From: Pseudomonadota bacterium
GTDB lineage: Bacteria; Desulfobacterota; Desulfovibrionia; Desulfovibrionales; Desulfovibrionaceae
Length of the DNA: 64,000 nt
Assembly: GCA_023438245.1 (NCBI GenBank)
Contig: JAEXRD010000149.1
Coordinates: 13,358-77,357 of the forward strand
Reading direction: 5' to 3'
A program made the translations under genes and the position numbers. This document shows, one piece after another, positions 55,897 through 64,000 of this stretch. The stretch's first letter is position 1. Every line of letters starts with the position of its first letter. Under the pieces are notes generated by a model. The model searched no databases and was not told the origin of the DNA. It worked only from the letters and a program-made list of their open reading frames with translations.

Positions 55897-56928
55897 TCAC
55901 CCCGCGTAGATTTGCACCTGATTCCTGCCCTGGCGCTTGGCCCGGTAGAGCGCCTGGTCGGCCTGGCGCAGCAGCTCCTCGGGCGAGTTCTGGCGGGTGG
56001 GCACGGTGCTGGAGACGCCCAGGCTCACGGTGACGATGCCCGGCTCTGTCTGCGCGTGGGGCAGCCTCATGGCCCACACCTCCTGCTGGATGCGCCGGGC
56101 GGTCTCCAGGGCCTCCCGGTCGTCCACGCCGGGCAGCAGCACCACGAACTCCTCGCCGCCGTAGCGGGCCACCAGCCTGCCCGCGCGCCGCTCGGAGCGT
56201 GTGAGCGCCTGCGCCAGCGCCTTGAGGCAGTCGTCGCCGGCCTGGTGGCCGTAGTGGTCGTTGTAGTGCTTGAAATGGTCCACATCGAGCAGGATGACCG
56301 ACAGCGCCGAGCCCGTGCGCTGCTCGCGGTTCCACTCCTGGGCCAGCGTGCGGTCGAAGCAGCGGCGGTTGGCGATGTCGGTGAGCGCGTCGGTGTTGCT
56401 CAGCGCCTCCAGCTTGGCGTTGGACTCCTCGAGGGCGCGGGTGCGTTCCTCCACCAGGGCTTCCAACTCGCGGTTGCGCTCCTGCAATCCATTGAGCGGA
56501 TAGACCTCGCCTTCGCGTACCAGGTGGTAGGGGATGGAGATGGTGCTGCTCACGATCTTCCAGTCCTCGGCCCCGGGCTGGCCTTCATTCCGGAAGATGA
56601 GCACCAGGCGCGCCGTCTCGCGGGACAGGACGTGGTCCGGGATGGGCAGGTGGATGTGGAAGAAGCCGGTGGTGACGACCACGTCGTCGCTCAGGTCCTG
56701 CAGGGAGAGATCCAGCAGTTCGATGCGCAGGGGGTGCGGCACCTGGGCGAAGTCCTGCCGGGTAATGGCGACCCACTGGGCGCGGTCCTTGACCAGGAAG
56801 TCGCCCCCGCCGGTGCAGCCGCTGAAGTTCTCGCTGAAGCGTTCGGTGAGCCTGTCGTCGCGCCCGGCGTACATGGTGATGTAGTCTTCGAACAGGGCGC
56901 GGATCATCTGTGTGCGGTCGGGGCGCAT
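55897..56928 (-). CDS. Diguanylate cyclase with N-terminal SnoaL/NTF2-like domain
   Basis: A 343-residue protein. Residues ~1-135 resemble an NTF2-like alpha+beta barrel (MIRALFEDYITMYAGRDD, then strands with FFHIHLPI). A helical linker (LQERNRELEALVEERTRALE, ~146-170) leads to a GGDEF domain (~180-340) with an intact GGEEF active site (about residue 272). The inhibitory RxxD site is not intact: the sequence there is RAGR. The protein should make cyclic di-GMP in response to an unknown soluble signal; it has no membrane segment. Confidence 0.9.
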   Translation of the reverse strand: MRPDRTQMIRALFEDYITMYAGRDDRLTERFSENFSGCTGGGDFLVKDRAQWVAITRQDFAQVPHPLRIELLDLSLQDLSDDVVVTTGFFHIHLPIPDHVLSRETARLVLIFRNEGQPGAEDWKIVSSTISIPYHLVREGEVYPLNGLQERNRELEALVEERTRALEESNAKLEALSNTDALTDIANRRCFDRTLAQEWNREQRTGSALSVILLDVDHFKHYNDHYGHQAGDDCLKALAQALTRSERRAGRLVARYGGEEFVVLLPGVDDREALETARRIQQEVWAMRLPHAQTEPGIVTVSLGVSSTVPTRQNSPEELLRQADQALYRAKRQGRNQVQIYAG

Positions 56929-56969
56929 TGGGGGTCAGGTCCTGCGGCTGGGCCGGTGTCATCCATCGG

Positions 56970-57008
56970 CAAGGTCCGGGTGCCCGCAGGGAGAGCGGGC
57001 CGACCTTG
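56970..57008. repeat. Inverted repeat between the FAD oxidoreductase and diguanylate cyclase genes
   Basis: CAAGGTC (56970-56976) pairs with GACCTTG (57002-57008) and GCCCGC (56982-56987) with GCGGGC (56995-57000). Outer segments GTCAT/ATGAC extend it. No T-run. Could be a terminator for the upstream gene or leader structure of the cyclase gene. Confidence 0.45.
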
Positions 57009-57115
57009 GTGGATATCTATGGGATGACCCTAACCTATTTTCTGGAGCAATGCCAGCACAAAGCAGCTACGGAAGTCCATTGCCCTGTAAATATGGGGAA
57101 AAATCCCGTGTTTCG

Positions 57116-58762
57116 CTACCCCAGGTCCTCCACGAGATTCTTGAACGTGCCGCGCGCGGCGGAGAGCGCGCCGCCGTAGCCGCCACCGGGCATGGCCCAG
57201 GCGCTGGAGAGGTACAGGCCCGGCAGCGGCGTGCGGTTCTGGATGCGCCGCATGAAGGAGTTGTCCACGGTCTGGGAGTAGCCGTAGATGGCGCCGCCCG
57301 GGTTCATGGTAAAGCGCCGGTTGGTGAGCGGCGTGGCCACCTCGCGCATGACGATCCACTTGGACAGGCCCGGCAGCGCGGCGCGCTCCACCGTGGCGAT
57401 GAGCCGGTCCGCGGCCTGGTCCTTGGCCTGGTAGTACTCCTGCTTGTTCCCGGCGTCGTAGTCCTTCTCGAACCTGCGCCAGGGCTCGTAGCCGGACAGG
57501 CACATGGCGCAGAGCGTGGTCTTGCCCGCGGGCGAGAAGCCCGGCACCAGGTGGTCGTAGATCATGACGCCCACGCCAACGTTGGCCCAGTCGCCCGCCA
57601 TGGCGGCCCGGTAGCTGGCCTCGGGGTCTGCCGCCAGGTCGATGGACAGCTCCGCGCGCGGCTGGAGGCTCTTGATCTCCCGGTCCAGCCCCAGCCAGAC
57701 GATGACGTTGCTGACGCTGTTCTCGAAGCCGCTGGCGCGGTTGAGGTATTCCGGCGGCAGGCTGGCCGGGGGCAGCATGGCGAAGGTGGCCGGGGCCGAG
57801 GCGTTGCTGACCACCGCCCGCGCGGCGAAGGTCCGGCCCGAGGCGGTCTTGACCCCGGCGGCGCGGCCATTCTTGACCAGGATGGCGGCCACCCTCTCGC
57901 CCAGCAGCACCTTGCCGCCGTTCTGCTCGATGACCGAGGCCAGGGCGTCGCTGAGGCTCTGCGAGGTGCCGCGCAGGTACACTCCGCCGTGCTCCAGGTA
58001 TTCGGCCATGGGCAGCAGGTAGTAGAAGGCCGCCAGCTTCGAGGGCGGCAGGCCGTAGTAGCCCCAGGTCATGCCGATGAAGTCCTTGAGGCGCCGGTTG
58101 CTCAGGTGGCGGTCCAGCACCTGCCCGAGCGTGGACCCGGCCACGCTCCAGAGCGTGGGGTAGTCCTGCGGGAACCGGGAGAGGTCGGCGGGCGGCCCCT
58201 GGGTCTCCAGCCGGGCCATCTCCGCCAGCATGTGCCGCCAGTAGGCCATGAGCCGGGTGATGTCGTCGAAGTCCGCCGGGAAGCGCTGCTTGAGCAGCGT
58301 CTCCAGCCCGGCCAGGCCCTTGTTCGGCAGGTCGATGAGCCCGTCGGCGCCGATGCGCGTCCAGGCCAACTCGTGGTCCACCATGTCCAGGCGGTCGTAC
58401 ACGCCCATGTCCGTGAGCATCTTGCGCATGCCCGGGGCCTTGGCCGAGGTGGAATGCAGCGAGACCTCGCAGGTGAAGGTGCCGCCGGTATCGCCCTCGC
58501 GGGTGAAGCTGGTGGCGTAGCCGCCGGGGATGGTGTGCTGCTCGATGACCAGGGGCCGCAGGCCGTTTTTGGCCATGAGCGCCGCGCAGCCCAGGCCGCC
58601 CAGGCCCGCGCCGATGACGACGGCGTCGTACCCCTTGGCCTTGCTCTTTTTGACCGCCTTGGCCAGCGCCGGGGCCGGGTTCCAGCCGATGACGGCGGTT
58701 CCGGCCAGGATGGACATGATCTCCAGGAACTTGCGCCGCGTCACCATGCTCTCGCCAGCCAT
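57116..58762 (-). CDS. Tat-exported FAD-dependent oxidoreductase, phytoene-desaturase-like
   Basis: A 548-residue flavoprotein. The N-terminus has a twin-arginine motif TRRKFLEIM (Arg9-Arg10) followed by a hydrophobic stretch, so folded export to the periplasm is likely. The dinucleotide fold starts VVIGAGLGGLGCAALMA (~48-64) with EQHTIPGGYATSF; the C-terminal end has YLSSAWAMPGGGYGGALSAA, as in carotenoid desaturases/isomerases. Substrate unknown; no carotenoid gene is in the window. Gap of 161 bases to the HEPN-like gene holds nothing else recognisable. Confidence 0.87.
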   Translation of the reverse strand: MAGESMVTRRKFLEIMSILAGTAVIGWNPAPALAKAVKKSKAKGYDAVVIGAGLGGLGCAALMAKNGLRPLVIEQHTIPGGYATSFTREGDTGGTFTCEVSLHSTSAKAPGMRKMLTDMGVYDRLDMVDHELAWTRIGADGLIDLPNKGLAGLETLLKQRFPADFDDITRLMAYWRHMLAEMARLETQGPPADLSRFPQDYPTLWSVAGSTLGQVLDRHLSNRRLKDFIGMTWGYYGLPPSKLAAFYYLLPMAEYLEHGGVYLRGTSQSLSDALASVIEQNGGKVLLGERVAAILVKNGRAAGVKTASGRTFAARAVVSNASAPATFAMLPPASLPPEYLNRASGFENSVSNVIVWLGLDREIKSLQPRAELSIDLAADPEASYRAAMAGDWANVGVGVMIYDHLVPGFSPAGKTTLCAMCLSGYEPWRRFEKDYDAGNKQEYYQAKDQAADRLIATVERAALPGLSKWIVMREVATPLTNRRFTMNPGGAIYGYSQTVDNSFMRRIQNRTPLPGLYLSSAWAMPGGGYGGALSAARGTFKNLVEDLG

Positions 58763-58923
58763 CGGGGCCTCCTGCGTGGGTGGGTGTGCCTCTATGGAAG
58801 TGCGTAGCGTAGTCGCCCGGCGCGGTCAACTGTTCGGAATGCTACAAAAATGAATGGGAACAAAAGGCTCTCTCCCTATGCCAAGATCAGGTAGTGGAGT
58901 GGGAATCATCCAGCAGGGTTCGA

Positions 58924-60225
58924 TTATCGCGCAGAATTTGATACCTCAGATTCTATTGAGTCAAGTCTGGCGATCTGCTCTTTAAGTTGACATATCGTTG
59001 TATATCCTTGCTCAACTAAAGCCGTGATTGAGATGATTGTCCAGGAAATCCAGTATGCAAGAGTGTTTATATCGTCGTGCGAGATGAGCTCAAGCTCAGC
59101 GTTGTGCACTGCTTTTGAACGGAGATTGTATAGTTTTTTGATTTTCGATTTCGTTGACCTGTATTCGTCTGGGGAAATGATTTGAAATCCAGCGTAAGCT
59201 AATATGACAGCTATTCCAGTTGCATTATCGCTTGTAATGTTTTCTCGTGATTTTGAAAAAAAGCATTCTGAACATGTCCATAGTTTTATAAATTTCATGG
59301 TGATATTATCATCACTGTATGCATCATTAAACCACAACACTGCTGTTCTCAATGCACACTGTAATTCTGAATTTTTCGAAATCGATGTCAGGCTTGAAAG
59401 TTGTTCAAGAAATAGGTTTGAAGACATCTCTGAAAGTAATTCTTTGTTTATTTTAATCGATTGATGTGTGCCCCAGTCTCTTGTAATGGTTAAACATCCA
59501 GCATTTTTTACCCAGCGTACCAATATTGCTGAAGTTCTGTTGGCATATGGTGTAAGTTTTGGGTAGATTTTAGTGTTTAAAAATCCAAATTCAAACAACG
59601 CAGACCAATAGATGGCAATGATGCCTACTGCAATCTGTGCTGAGCGCTCGAAATTATTACGGGCAAATTTGGGTCCTCCGTATACCTCACCTATAATCCA
59701 ATACTTGCTGTTTATCTGTTCAGCGATTGTGTTTTCGTCTTCGCCTTTTGCGAATTGAATTTCTGACAATATCGATTTGTTACTTCGACATAATGAAATG
59801 CTGCCAAAGTTAATTTTGTGTTCGTCTATTAGCTCGATTCCATCCACTGCGGTTATAAATTTGTAGACTTTTCTTGTTTCATCTAATCCAGTGATGATGC
59901 TGTTAATATACGTCTCGTCCAAAACTGTCTCGACATTGGCGAGGAGTGACTTGTGACTCTTTTCAACCTGTTGATAAACTTCGTCTCTCGTAAAGTGGTT
60001 GGCAATTTCGTTTTTGCTAAATAGTATTGCGGTGAGTCTTGAGTATATACTGCGAACATGCGGAGCTAAGAAGTGCTGTTTGTGGTTGATTGTTACGATG
60101 CCTGACAAGTTTCTGATGTCTTCAAAATATTCAGGGTTTGGATGACGGATAAAGGCTTTAGTCGAAAATAATGCTATAACAGAATTGGATATAATTCTGT
60201 CCTCTTTAGGGTTCCATGAGATCAC
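58924..60225 (-). CDS. HEPN-like (Apea-type) protein, AT-rich, probably acquired
   Basis: A 433-residue protein from a GTG with GGGGGAGG just upstream. The first ~330 residues are mainly helical with no domain I can name. Near the C-terminus is LYNLRSKAVHNAELE, an RX4H motif (Arg369, His374) typical of HEPN ribonucleases of the Apea-like group. Base composition is much lower in G+C than the flanking clpB and oxidoreductase genes, pointing to horizontal transfer. HEPN proteins often act in RNA-based defence or toxin systems; no partner gene is seen next to it. Function is inferred from the motif only. Confidence 0.65.
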   Translation of the reverse strand: MISWNPKEDRIISNSVIALFSTKAFIRHPNPEYFEDIRNLSGIVTINHKQHFLAPHVRSIYSRLTAILFSKNEIANHFTRDEVYQQVEKSHKSLLANVETVLDETYINSIITGLDETRKVYKFITAVDGIELIDEHKINFGSISLCRSNKSILSEIQFAKGEDENTIAEQINSKYWIIGEVYGGPKFARNNFERSAQIAVGIIAIYWSALFEFGFLNTKIYPKLTPYANRTSAILVRWVKNAGCLTITRDWGTHQSIKINKELLSEMSSNLFLEQLSSLTSISKNSELQCALRTAVLWFNDAYSDDNITMKFIKLWTCSECFFSKSRENITSDNATGIAVILAYAGFQIISPDEYRSTKSKIKKLYNLRSKAVHNAELELISHDDINTLAYWISWTIISITALVEQGYTTICQLKEQIARLDSIESEVSNSAR

Positions 60226-60256
60226 AGCCTCCCCCTTGTGACTGCTGTTTCATCAC

Positions 60257-60295
60257 GAGGCTGGCCTAGCTTGATTATTGTCCTATGCCAGCCTC
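60257..60295. repeat. Inverted repeat after clpB
   Basis: GAGGCTGGC (60257-60265) pairs with GCCAGCCTC (60287-60295) around 21 bases. It starts TTTCATCACGAGGC, which resembles CTTCGTCACGAGGC in the palindromic element copy B. Possibly the clpB terminator, though no T-run follows. Confidence 0.45.
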
Positions 60296-60301
60296 GATCG
60301 A

Positions 60302-62974
60302 CTACTGCACCCGGCCGCCTCCGTTGGCCTTGGCCACCTCGGTCACCACGGCGTCGAAGGTGGTGTTGCCGTCCTCGTCAATGGTGCCGAACACGATGCG
60401 CCCGTCCTGCACGTCCACCACGATGTGCGCGCCGTCGGCGATGCGCCCGGAGATGATCTCGCGCGCCAGCCTGGTCTCCAGGTGCGTCTGCAGGTAGCGG
60501 CGCAGGGGCCGGGCTCCGTAGATCGGGTCGTAGGCCGCCTCGGCCATGAAGGCCTTGGCCGCGTCGCTGATGGTCAGGTCCATCTTGCGGTCGGCCAGGC
60601 GGGTGCGCAGGCTGCCCGCCAGCAGATCGATGATGGCCATGAGCTGGGCCTGCTGCAGGGGCTTGAACAGCACGGTCTCGTCCACGCGGTTCAGGAACTC
60701 CGGCCTAAAGTGCCCGCGCAGGGCCTCCATTACCTGGTCCTCGACCCCCGGCGCGAAGGTGCCGTCCGGGCGGATGCCCTGGAGCATGTACTGCGCGCCG
60801 ATGTTGCTGGTCATGATCAGGATGGTGTTCTTGAAGTCCACCGTGCGGCCGTGGCTGTCGGTGAGCCTGCCGTCGTCCAGGATCTGCAGCAGGGCGTTGA
60901 ACACGTCCGGATGCGCCTTCTCCACCTCGTCGAACAGCACCACGGCGTAGGGCTTGCGGCGCACGGCCTCGGTGAGCTGGCCGCCCTCGTCGTAGCCCAC
61001 GTAGCCCGGAGGCGCGCCGATGAGCCGGGCCACGGCGTGCTTTTCCATGTACTCGCTCATGTCCAGGCGCACCATGTTCTCCTCGGTGTCGAACAGCGCC
61101 TCGGCCAGGGTCTTGCACAGCTCGGTCTTGCCCACGCCGGTGGGGCCCAGGAACAGGAAGCTGCCGATGGGCCTGCGCGGATCCTTGAGTCCGGCGCGGG
61201 CGCGCAGCACGGCGTCGGCCACGGCCTGCACGGCCTCGTCCTGGCCCACCACGCGCTCGTGCAGCACCTCCGGCAGGCGCAGCAGCTTCTCGCGCTCGCC
61301 CTCCACCAGGCGGGTGACGGGAATGCCCGTCCAGCGGCTGATGATGGCCGCCACGTCGTCCGGGCCGACCTCTTCCTTCAGCAGGCGCGGGCCGGATTCC
61401 TCCGAGGCCTCGGCGCTCTCGGCCAGCTGCTTCTCCAGGCCGCCCAGCTTGCCGTAGCGCAGTTCCGCGGCGCGGTTGTAGTCCAGCTTGCGCTCGGCCT
61501 CCTCGATGTCTAGCCTAGTCTGCTCGATTTCGGCCTTGATGCGCCGCACGCCCTCGATGGCGCCCTTCTCGCGCTCCCACTGGCCGAGCATTCCGGCCTG
61601 CTTCTCCTTCAGCTCGCCCAGCTCCTCCTCCAGCTTCTCCAGGCGGTCGCGGCTGGCGGCGTCGGTCTCGCGCCGCAGGGCTTCGCGCTCGATTTCCAGC
61701 TGCAGCACGCGGCGATTGGTCTCGTCCAGCTCCGTGGGCAGGCTGTCGATGTCCGTGCGGATCATGGCCGCGGCCTCGTCGATGAGGTCGATGGCCTTGT
61801 CCGGCAGTTGGCGGTCGGTGATGTAGCGGCTGGAGAGCGTGGCGGCCTCCACGATGGCCGAGTCGCTGATGCGCACGCCGTGGTGCACCTCGAAGCGTTC
61901 CTTCAGGCCGCGCAGGATGGAGATGGTGTCCTCCAGGCTGGGCTCGTCGACCATGACGGGCTGGAAGCGGCGCTCCAGGGCCGGATCCTTCTCGATGTAC
62001 TTGCGGTATTCGTCCGTGGTGGTGGCGCCGATGCAGTGCAGCTCGCCGCGCGCCAGCAGGGGCTTGAGCATGTTCCCGGCGTCCATGGCGCCCTCGGCCT
62101 TGCCCGCGCCCACGATGGTGTGCATCTCGTCGATGAACAGGATGATGCGGCCCTCGCTCTTCTGCACGTCCTTCAGCACGGCCTTGAGCCGTTCCTCGAA
62201 CTCGCCGCGGTACTTGGCCCCGGCGATGAGCGCGCCCATGTCCAGGGCGAAGATGGTCTTGTCCTTCAGGCCCTCGGGCACGTCCTGCTTGACGATGCGC
62301 TGGGCCAGGCCCTCCGCGATGGCGGTCTTGCCCACGCCCGCCTCGCCGATGAGCACGGGGTTGTTCTTGGTGCGGCGGCTCAGGATGCGCACCACGCGGC
62401 GGATTTCGCCGTCGCGCCCGATGACCGGGTCGAGCTTGCCGGACTTCGCTTCCTCAACGAGGTCGCGCCCGTACTTCTTGAGCGAGTCGTAGGTGGCCTC
62501 GGGGTTGTCGCTGGTGACGCGCTGGTTGCCGCGCACTTCCGTCAGCGCGGTGAGCACCTTGTCGCGGGTGAGCGCGAACTGGCGCAGCACCTTGGCCGAG
62601 GGGGAGCCCGTGTCCTCGATGAGCGCCAGGAGCAGGTGCTCCACGCTCACGAACTCGTCCTGCATGCGCCCCGCGGTTTCCTCCGCGCGGGCCAGCGCGG
62701 CGCTCACGGCCTGGGTCACGTAGATCTGGCCGGGCTGCGCGCCGGGGCCGGACACGCTGGGCAGGCGCGAGAGCTCGCCGTCCACGGCGCGGGCGAAGTC
62801 GGCGGGCTCGATCCCGCACTTGGCGATGATCTGGGGCACCAGCCCGTTTTCCTGGCCCATCAGGGCGGAAAGCAGGTGCAGGCCGTCGATCTGCTGGTGG
62901 CCGCGCTGGGCCGCCAGGCTCTGGGCGGCGCTCAGCGCCTCCTGGGACTTCTGCGTCAGCTTGTTGGGATCCAT
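60302..62974 (-). CDS. clpB: Disaggregase ClpB (Hsp100)
   Basis: An 890-residue AAA+ chaperone that works with DnaK to dissolve aggregates. N-terminal repeats (~1-150), NBD1 with GEAGVGKT and FIDEMHT, a coiled-coil middle domain (~410-530), and NBD2 with [10 protein letters not shown]. The C-terminal tail runs about 30 residues past the usual end and is Val/Gly-rich. It follows cbpM by 39 bases, so chaperone genes cbpA-cbpM-clpB form one unit. Confidence 0.97.
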   Translation of the reverse strand: MDPNKLTQKSQEALSAAQSLAAQRGHQQIDGLHLLSALMGQENGLVPQIIAKCGIEPADFARAVDGELSRLPSVSGPGAQPGQIYVTQAVSAALARAEETAGRMQDEFVSVEHLLLALIEDTGSPSAKVLRQFALTRDKVLTALTEVRGNQRVTSDNPEATYDSLKKYGRDLVEEAKSGKLDPVIGRDGEIRRVVRILSRRTKNNPVLIGEAGVGKTAIAEGLAQRIVKQDVPEGLKDKTIFALDMGALIAGAKYRGEFEERLKAVLKDVQKSEGRIILFIDEMHTIVGAGKAEGAMDAGNMLKPLLARGELHCIGATTTDEYRKYIEKDPALERRFQPVMVDEPSLEDTISILRGLKERFEVHHGVRISDSAIVEAATLSSRYITDRQLPDKAIDLIDEAAAMIRTDIDSLPTELDETNRRVLQLEIEREALRRETDAASRDRLEKLEEELGELKEKQAGMLGQWEREKGAIEGVRRIKAEIEQTRLDIEEAERKLDYNRAAELRYGKLGGLEKQLAESAEASEESGPRLLKEEVGPDDVAAIISRWTGIPVTRLVEGEREKLLRLPEVLHERVVGQDEAVQAVADAVLRARAGLKDPRRPIGSFLFLGPTGVGKTELCKTLAEALFDTEENMVRLDMSEYMEKHAVARLIGAPPGYVGYDEGGQLTEAVRRKPYAVVLFDEVEKAHPDVFNALLQILDDGRLTDSHGRTVDFKNTILIMTSNIGAQYMLQGIRPDGTFAPGVEDQVMEALRGHFRPEFLNRVDETVLFKPLQQAQLMAIIDLLAGSLRTRLADRKMDLTISDAAKAFMAEAAYDPIYGARPLRRYLQTHLETRLAREIISGRIADGAHIVVDVQDGRIVFGTIDEDGNTTFDAVVTEVAKANGGGRVQ

Positions 62975-63013
62975 AAATCAGTGTCCTCCGGGGTTTGAGA
63001 ACGAAATTGGGTG

Positions 63014-63328
63014 CTACAGCAGGCGGCGCAGCTGGGCGATCTCGCGCTCCAGGCGCTCCACGCGTTCGATGAGGTCCACGATGATGCTGCCCGCGCCGAA
63101 GGGCACGTCCAGGTCGCGGCACAGGCGCAAGAGCCGCCGGATGCGCTCCACGTCGCGGCTGCGGAACAGGTAGTCGTCGGCGCGGGTGCGCACCGGCTCG
63201 ATCCAGCCCATGTCCATGAGCTCGGCCACGGTGGCGGGCTCCACGCTGGTCAGCTCCACCAGCCGGGCCCAGGCGATGAGCTCGCTGGGCATGGGCAGGT
63301 GGCGGGGGTCGCGGTCATTCAGCGTCAT
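63014..63328 (-). CDS. cbpM: CbpM-like chaperone modulator (MerR-type fold)
   Basis: A 104-residue protein. It has a MerR-like DNA-binding-type fold (VEPATVAELMDMGWIEPVR, then YLFRSRDVERIRRLLRL) and a C-terminal leucine-rich helix (VERLEREIAQLRRLL). In E. coli CbpM binds and inhibits the J-domain of CbpA. The adjacent upstream cbpA-like gene supports that role. Confidence 0.82.
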   Translation of the reverse strand: MTLNDRDPRHLPMPSELIAWARLVELTSVEPATVAELMDMGWIEPVRTRADDYLFRSRDVERIRRLLRLCRDLDVPFGAGSIIVDLIERVERLEREIAQLRRLL

Positions 63329-63350
63329 GGCGTCACCTCAAATTGCGGTT

Positions 63351-64000
63351 CTAGTCCCTGGGCCTGAAATTCGACACGCGGGCCAGCTCCTCCCAAAGCC
63401 TGCGCTGCTCGTCCGTGAGCTCGCCGGGGCTCTGGATCATGATGCGCACGAGCTGGTCGCCCTTGCTCCCGCCCGCGCCCAGGCCCTTGCCGCGCACGCG
63501 CAGCCGAGCGCCCGAGCCGATGCCCGCCGGGATCTTCATCTCCACCGCGCCGTCCAGGGTGGGCACGCGCACGGTTGCGCCCAGCACGGCCTCCCACGGG
63601 GCCAGCGGCAGGTCGTAGACCACGTTGTTGTCCTTGACCTTGAACCGGGCGTTGGGGGCCAGCCGGATCTTGAGGTAGAGGTCGCCCGCCTCGCCCCCGC
63701 CCATGCCCGGCGAGCCCTGACCGGCCAGGCGGATCTTCTGGCCGTCCTTGATGCCCGCGGGCACGTTGACGGTGAGGGTCTTGGTCTGGAGCGAGGGCCT
63801 GCCGTCCGGGCCGTGCACCTGCTCCTGCAGCGAGATGGTCTGCGGGCCGCCCTTGAAGGCCGCCTCCAGCTCGATCTCGTAGGTCACCTCGGCGTCCTGG
63901 CCCCGGCGCGGGCGGTGGGAATAGCCCCCCCCGCCGCAGCCGCCGCAGCCGCCCCCCCCCGCCCCCGGCGGGGCCCCCCCCCCCCCCCCGCCCCCCGGGG
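63351..64000 (-). CDS. cbpA: CbpA/DnaJ-family Hsp40, N-terminal J-domain beyond window
   Basis: The visible C-terminal part has the two DnaJ substrate-binding domains (VTYEIELEAAFKGG; VNVPAGIKDGQKIRLAGQG; VYDLPLAPWEAVLGATV) and no Zn-finger cysteine repeats between them, so it is CbpA-type rather than DnaJ. Before these comes a Gly/Cys-rich linker reading GGCGGCGGGGYS. The J-domain would lie to the right of 64000. The last ~70 bases are long C/G runs and may be unreliable, so the linker length is uncertain. Confidence 0.85.
   Translation of the reverse strand, partial: PGGGGGGGAPPGAGGGGCGGCGGGGYSHRPRRGQDAEVTYEIELEAAFKGGPQTISLQEQVHGPDGRPSLQTKTLTVNVPAGIKDGQKIRLAGQGSPGMGGGEAGDLYLKIRLAPNARFKVKDNNVVYDLPLAPWEAVLGATVRVPTLDGAVEMKIPAGIGSGARLRVRGKGLGAGGSKGDQLVRIMIQSPGELTDEQRRLWEELARVSNFRPRD
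63930..64000. other. C/G homopolymer runs at the right edge
   Basis: The final ~70 bases contain C runs of up to about 20 and end in CCCCGGGG. They lie within the Gly-rich linker of the Hsp40 gene but look like degraded read quality at a contig end. Codons here should not be trusted. Confidence 0.6.

Noticed and set aside
56910..57179. Short plus-strand reading frame between the cyclase and oxidoreductase genes
   Set aside because: No ribosome-binding site, no recognisable protein, and it overlaps both neighbours' ends or leaders.

Overview
The window is a GC-rich (roughly two-thirds G+C) bacterial chromosome segment with tightly packed genes. Gene content and protein style (TraR/DksA zinc-finger protein, CbpA-CbpM-ClpB chaperones, sigma-54-type promoter, GatA/GatC, Cys-rich chaperone linkers, a probable selenoprotein) suggest an anaerobic deltaproteobacterium of the Desulfovibrionaceae type. 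That placement is inference; there is no rRNA to anchor it. No CRISPR array, transposase or prophage was seen.

Left part (1-22 kb). A PutA-type proline oxidation gene (cut by the left edge) sits next to an Lrp regulator. Then come a secreted protein, a four-gene Mla/MCE lipid-transport operon (permease, ATPase, MCE protein, lipoprotein), a divergent LysE exporter/MocR regulator pair with palindromic operators, a glycosyltransferase, a PPOX flavoprotein, an SGNH hydrolase, glgB, pdxA and a small Cys-rich periplasmic protein. An AT-rich DUF2971 gene lies downstream of rfbA. DUF1614 and MogA-like genes follow, then a TolC-family protein, a 73-residue two-CxxC protein with an in-frame TGA (best read as selenocysteine) and a lytic transglycosylase.

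Middle (21-48 kb). Glycosyltransferase, MoaE-like protein, a 929-residue membrane protein with a CCHC zinc knuckle, a hybrid histidine kinase, gpmA, mutY, a muramidase-like protein behind a sigma-54-type promoter, an AraC regulator with a divergent bile-acid/sodium symporter-family protein, an NFACT protein, dksA, a Gly-Cys-Gly tRNA cluster, a nitroreductase, a membrane hydrolase, psd-pssA (phosphatidylethanolamine synthesis), leuACDB (leucine synthesis) and a zinc module: two permease genes facing znuA-fur across two identical-arm palindromes.

Right part (47-64 kb, nearly all minus strand). Tautomerase, gatA, gatC, an LpoA-like lipoprotein, dnaK, grpE, an M29 aminopeptidase, a diguanylate cyclase, a Tat-exported FAD oxidoreductase, an AT-rich HEPN-like gene, and clpB-cbpM-cbpA running off the right edge.

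The observations I rate highest are: the TGA-containing dual-CxxC gene with a SECIS-like hairpin at 19925-20146; a 133-base palindromic element present twice (21134-21266 and 43724-43856), each time between convergent genes, whose stems differ by compensating base changes; a tRNA-Cys with A at the normally invariant U33; and a grpE leader that can form two mutually exclusive hairpins.
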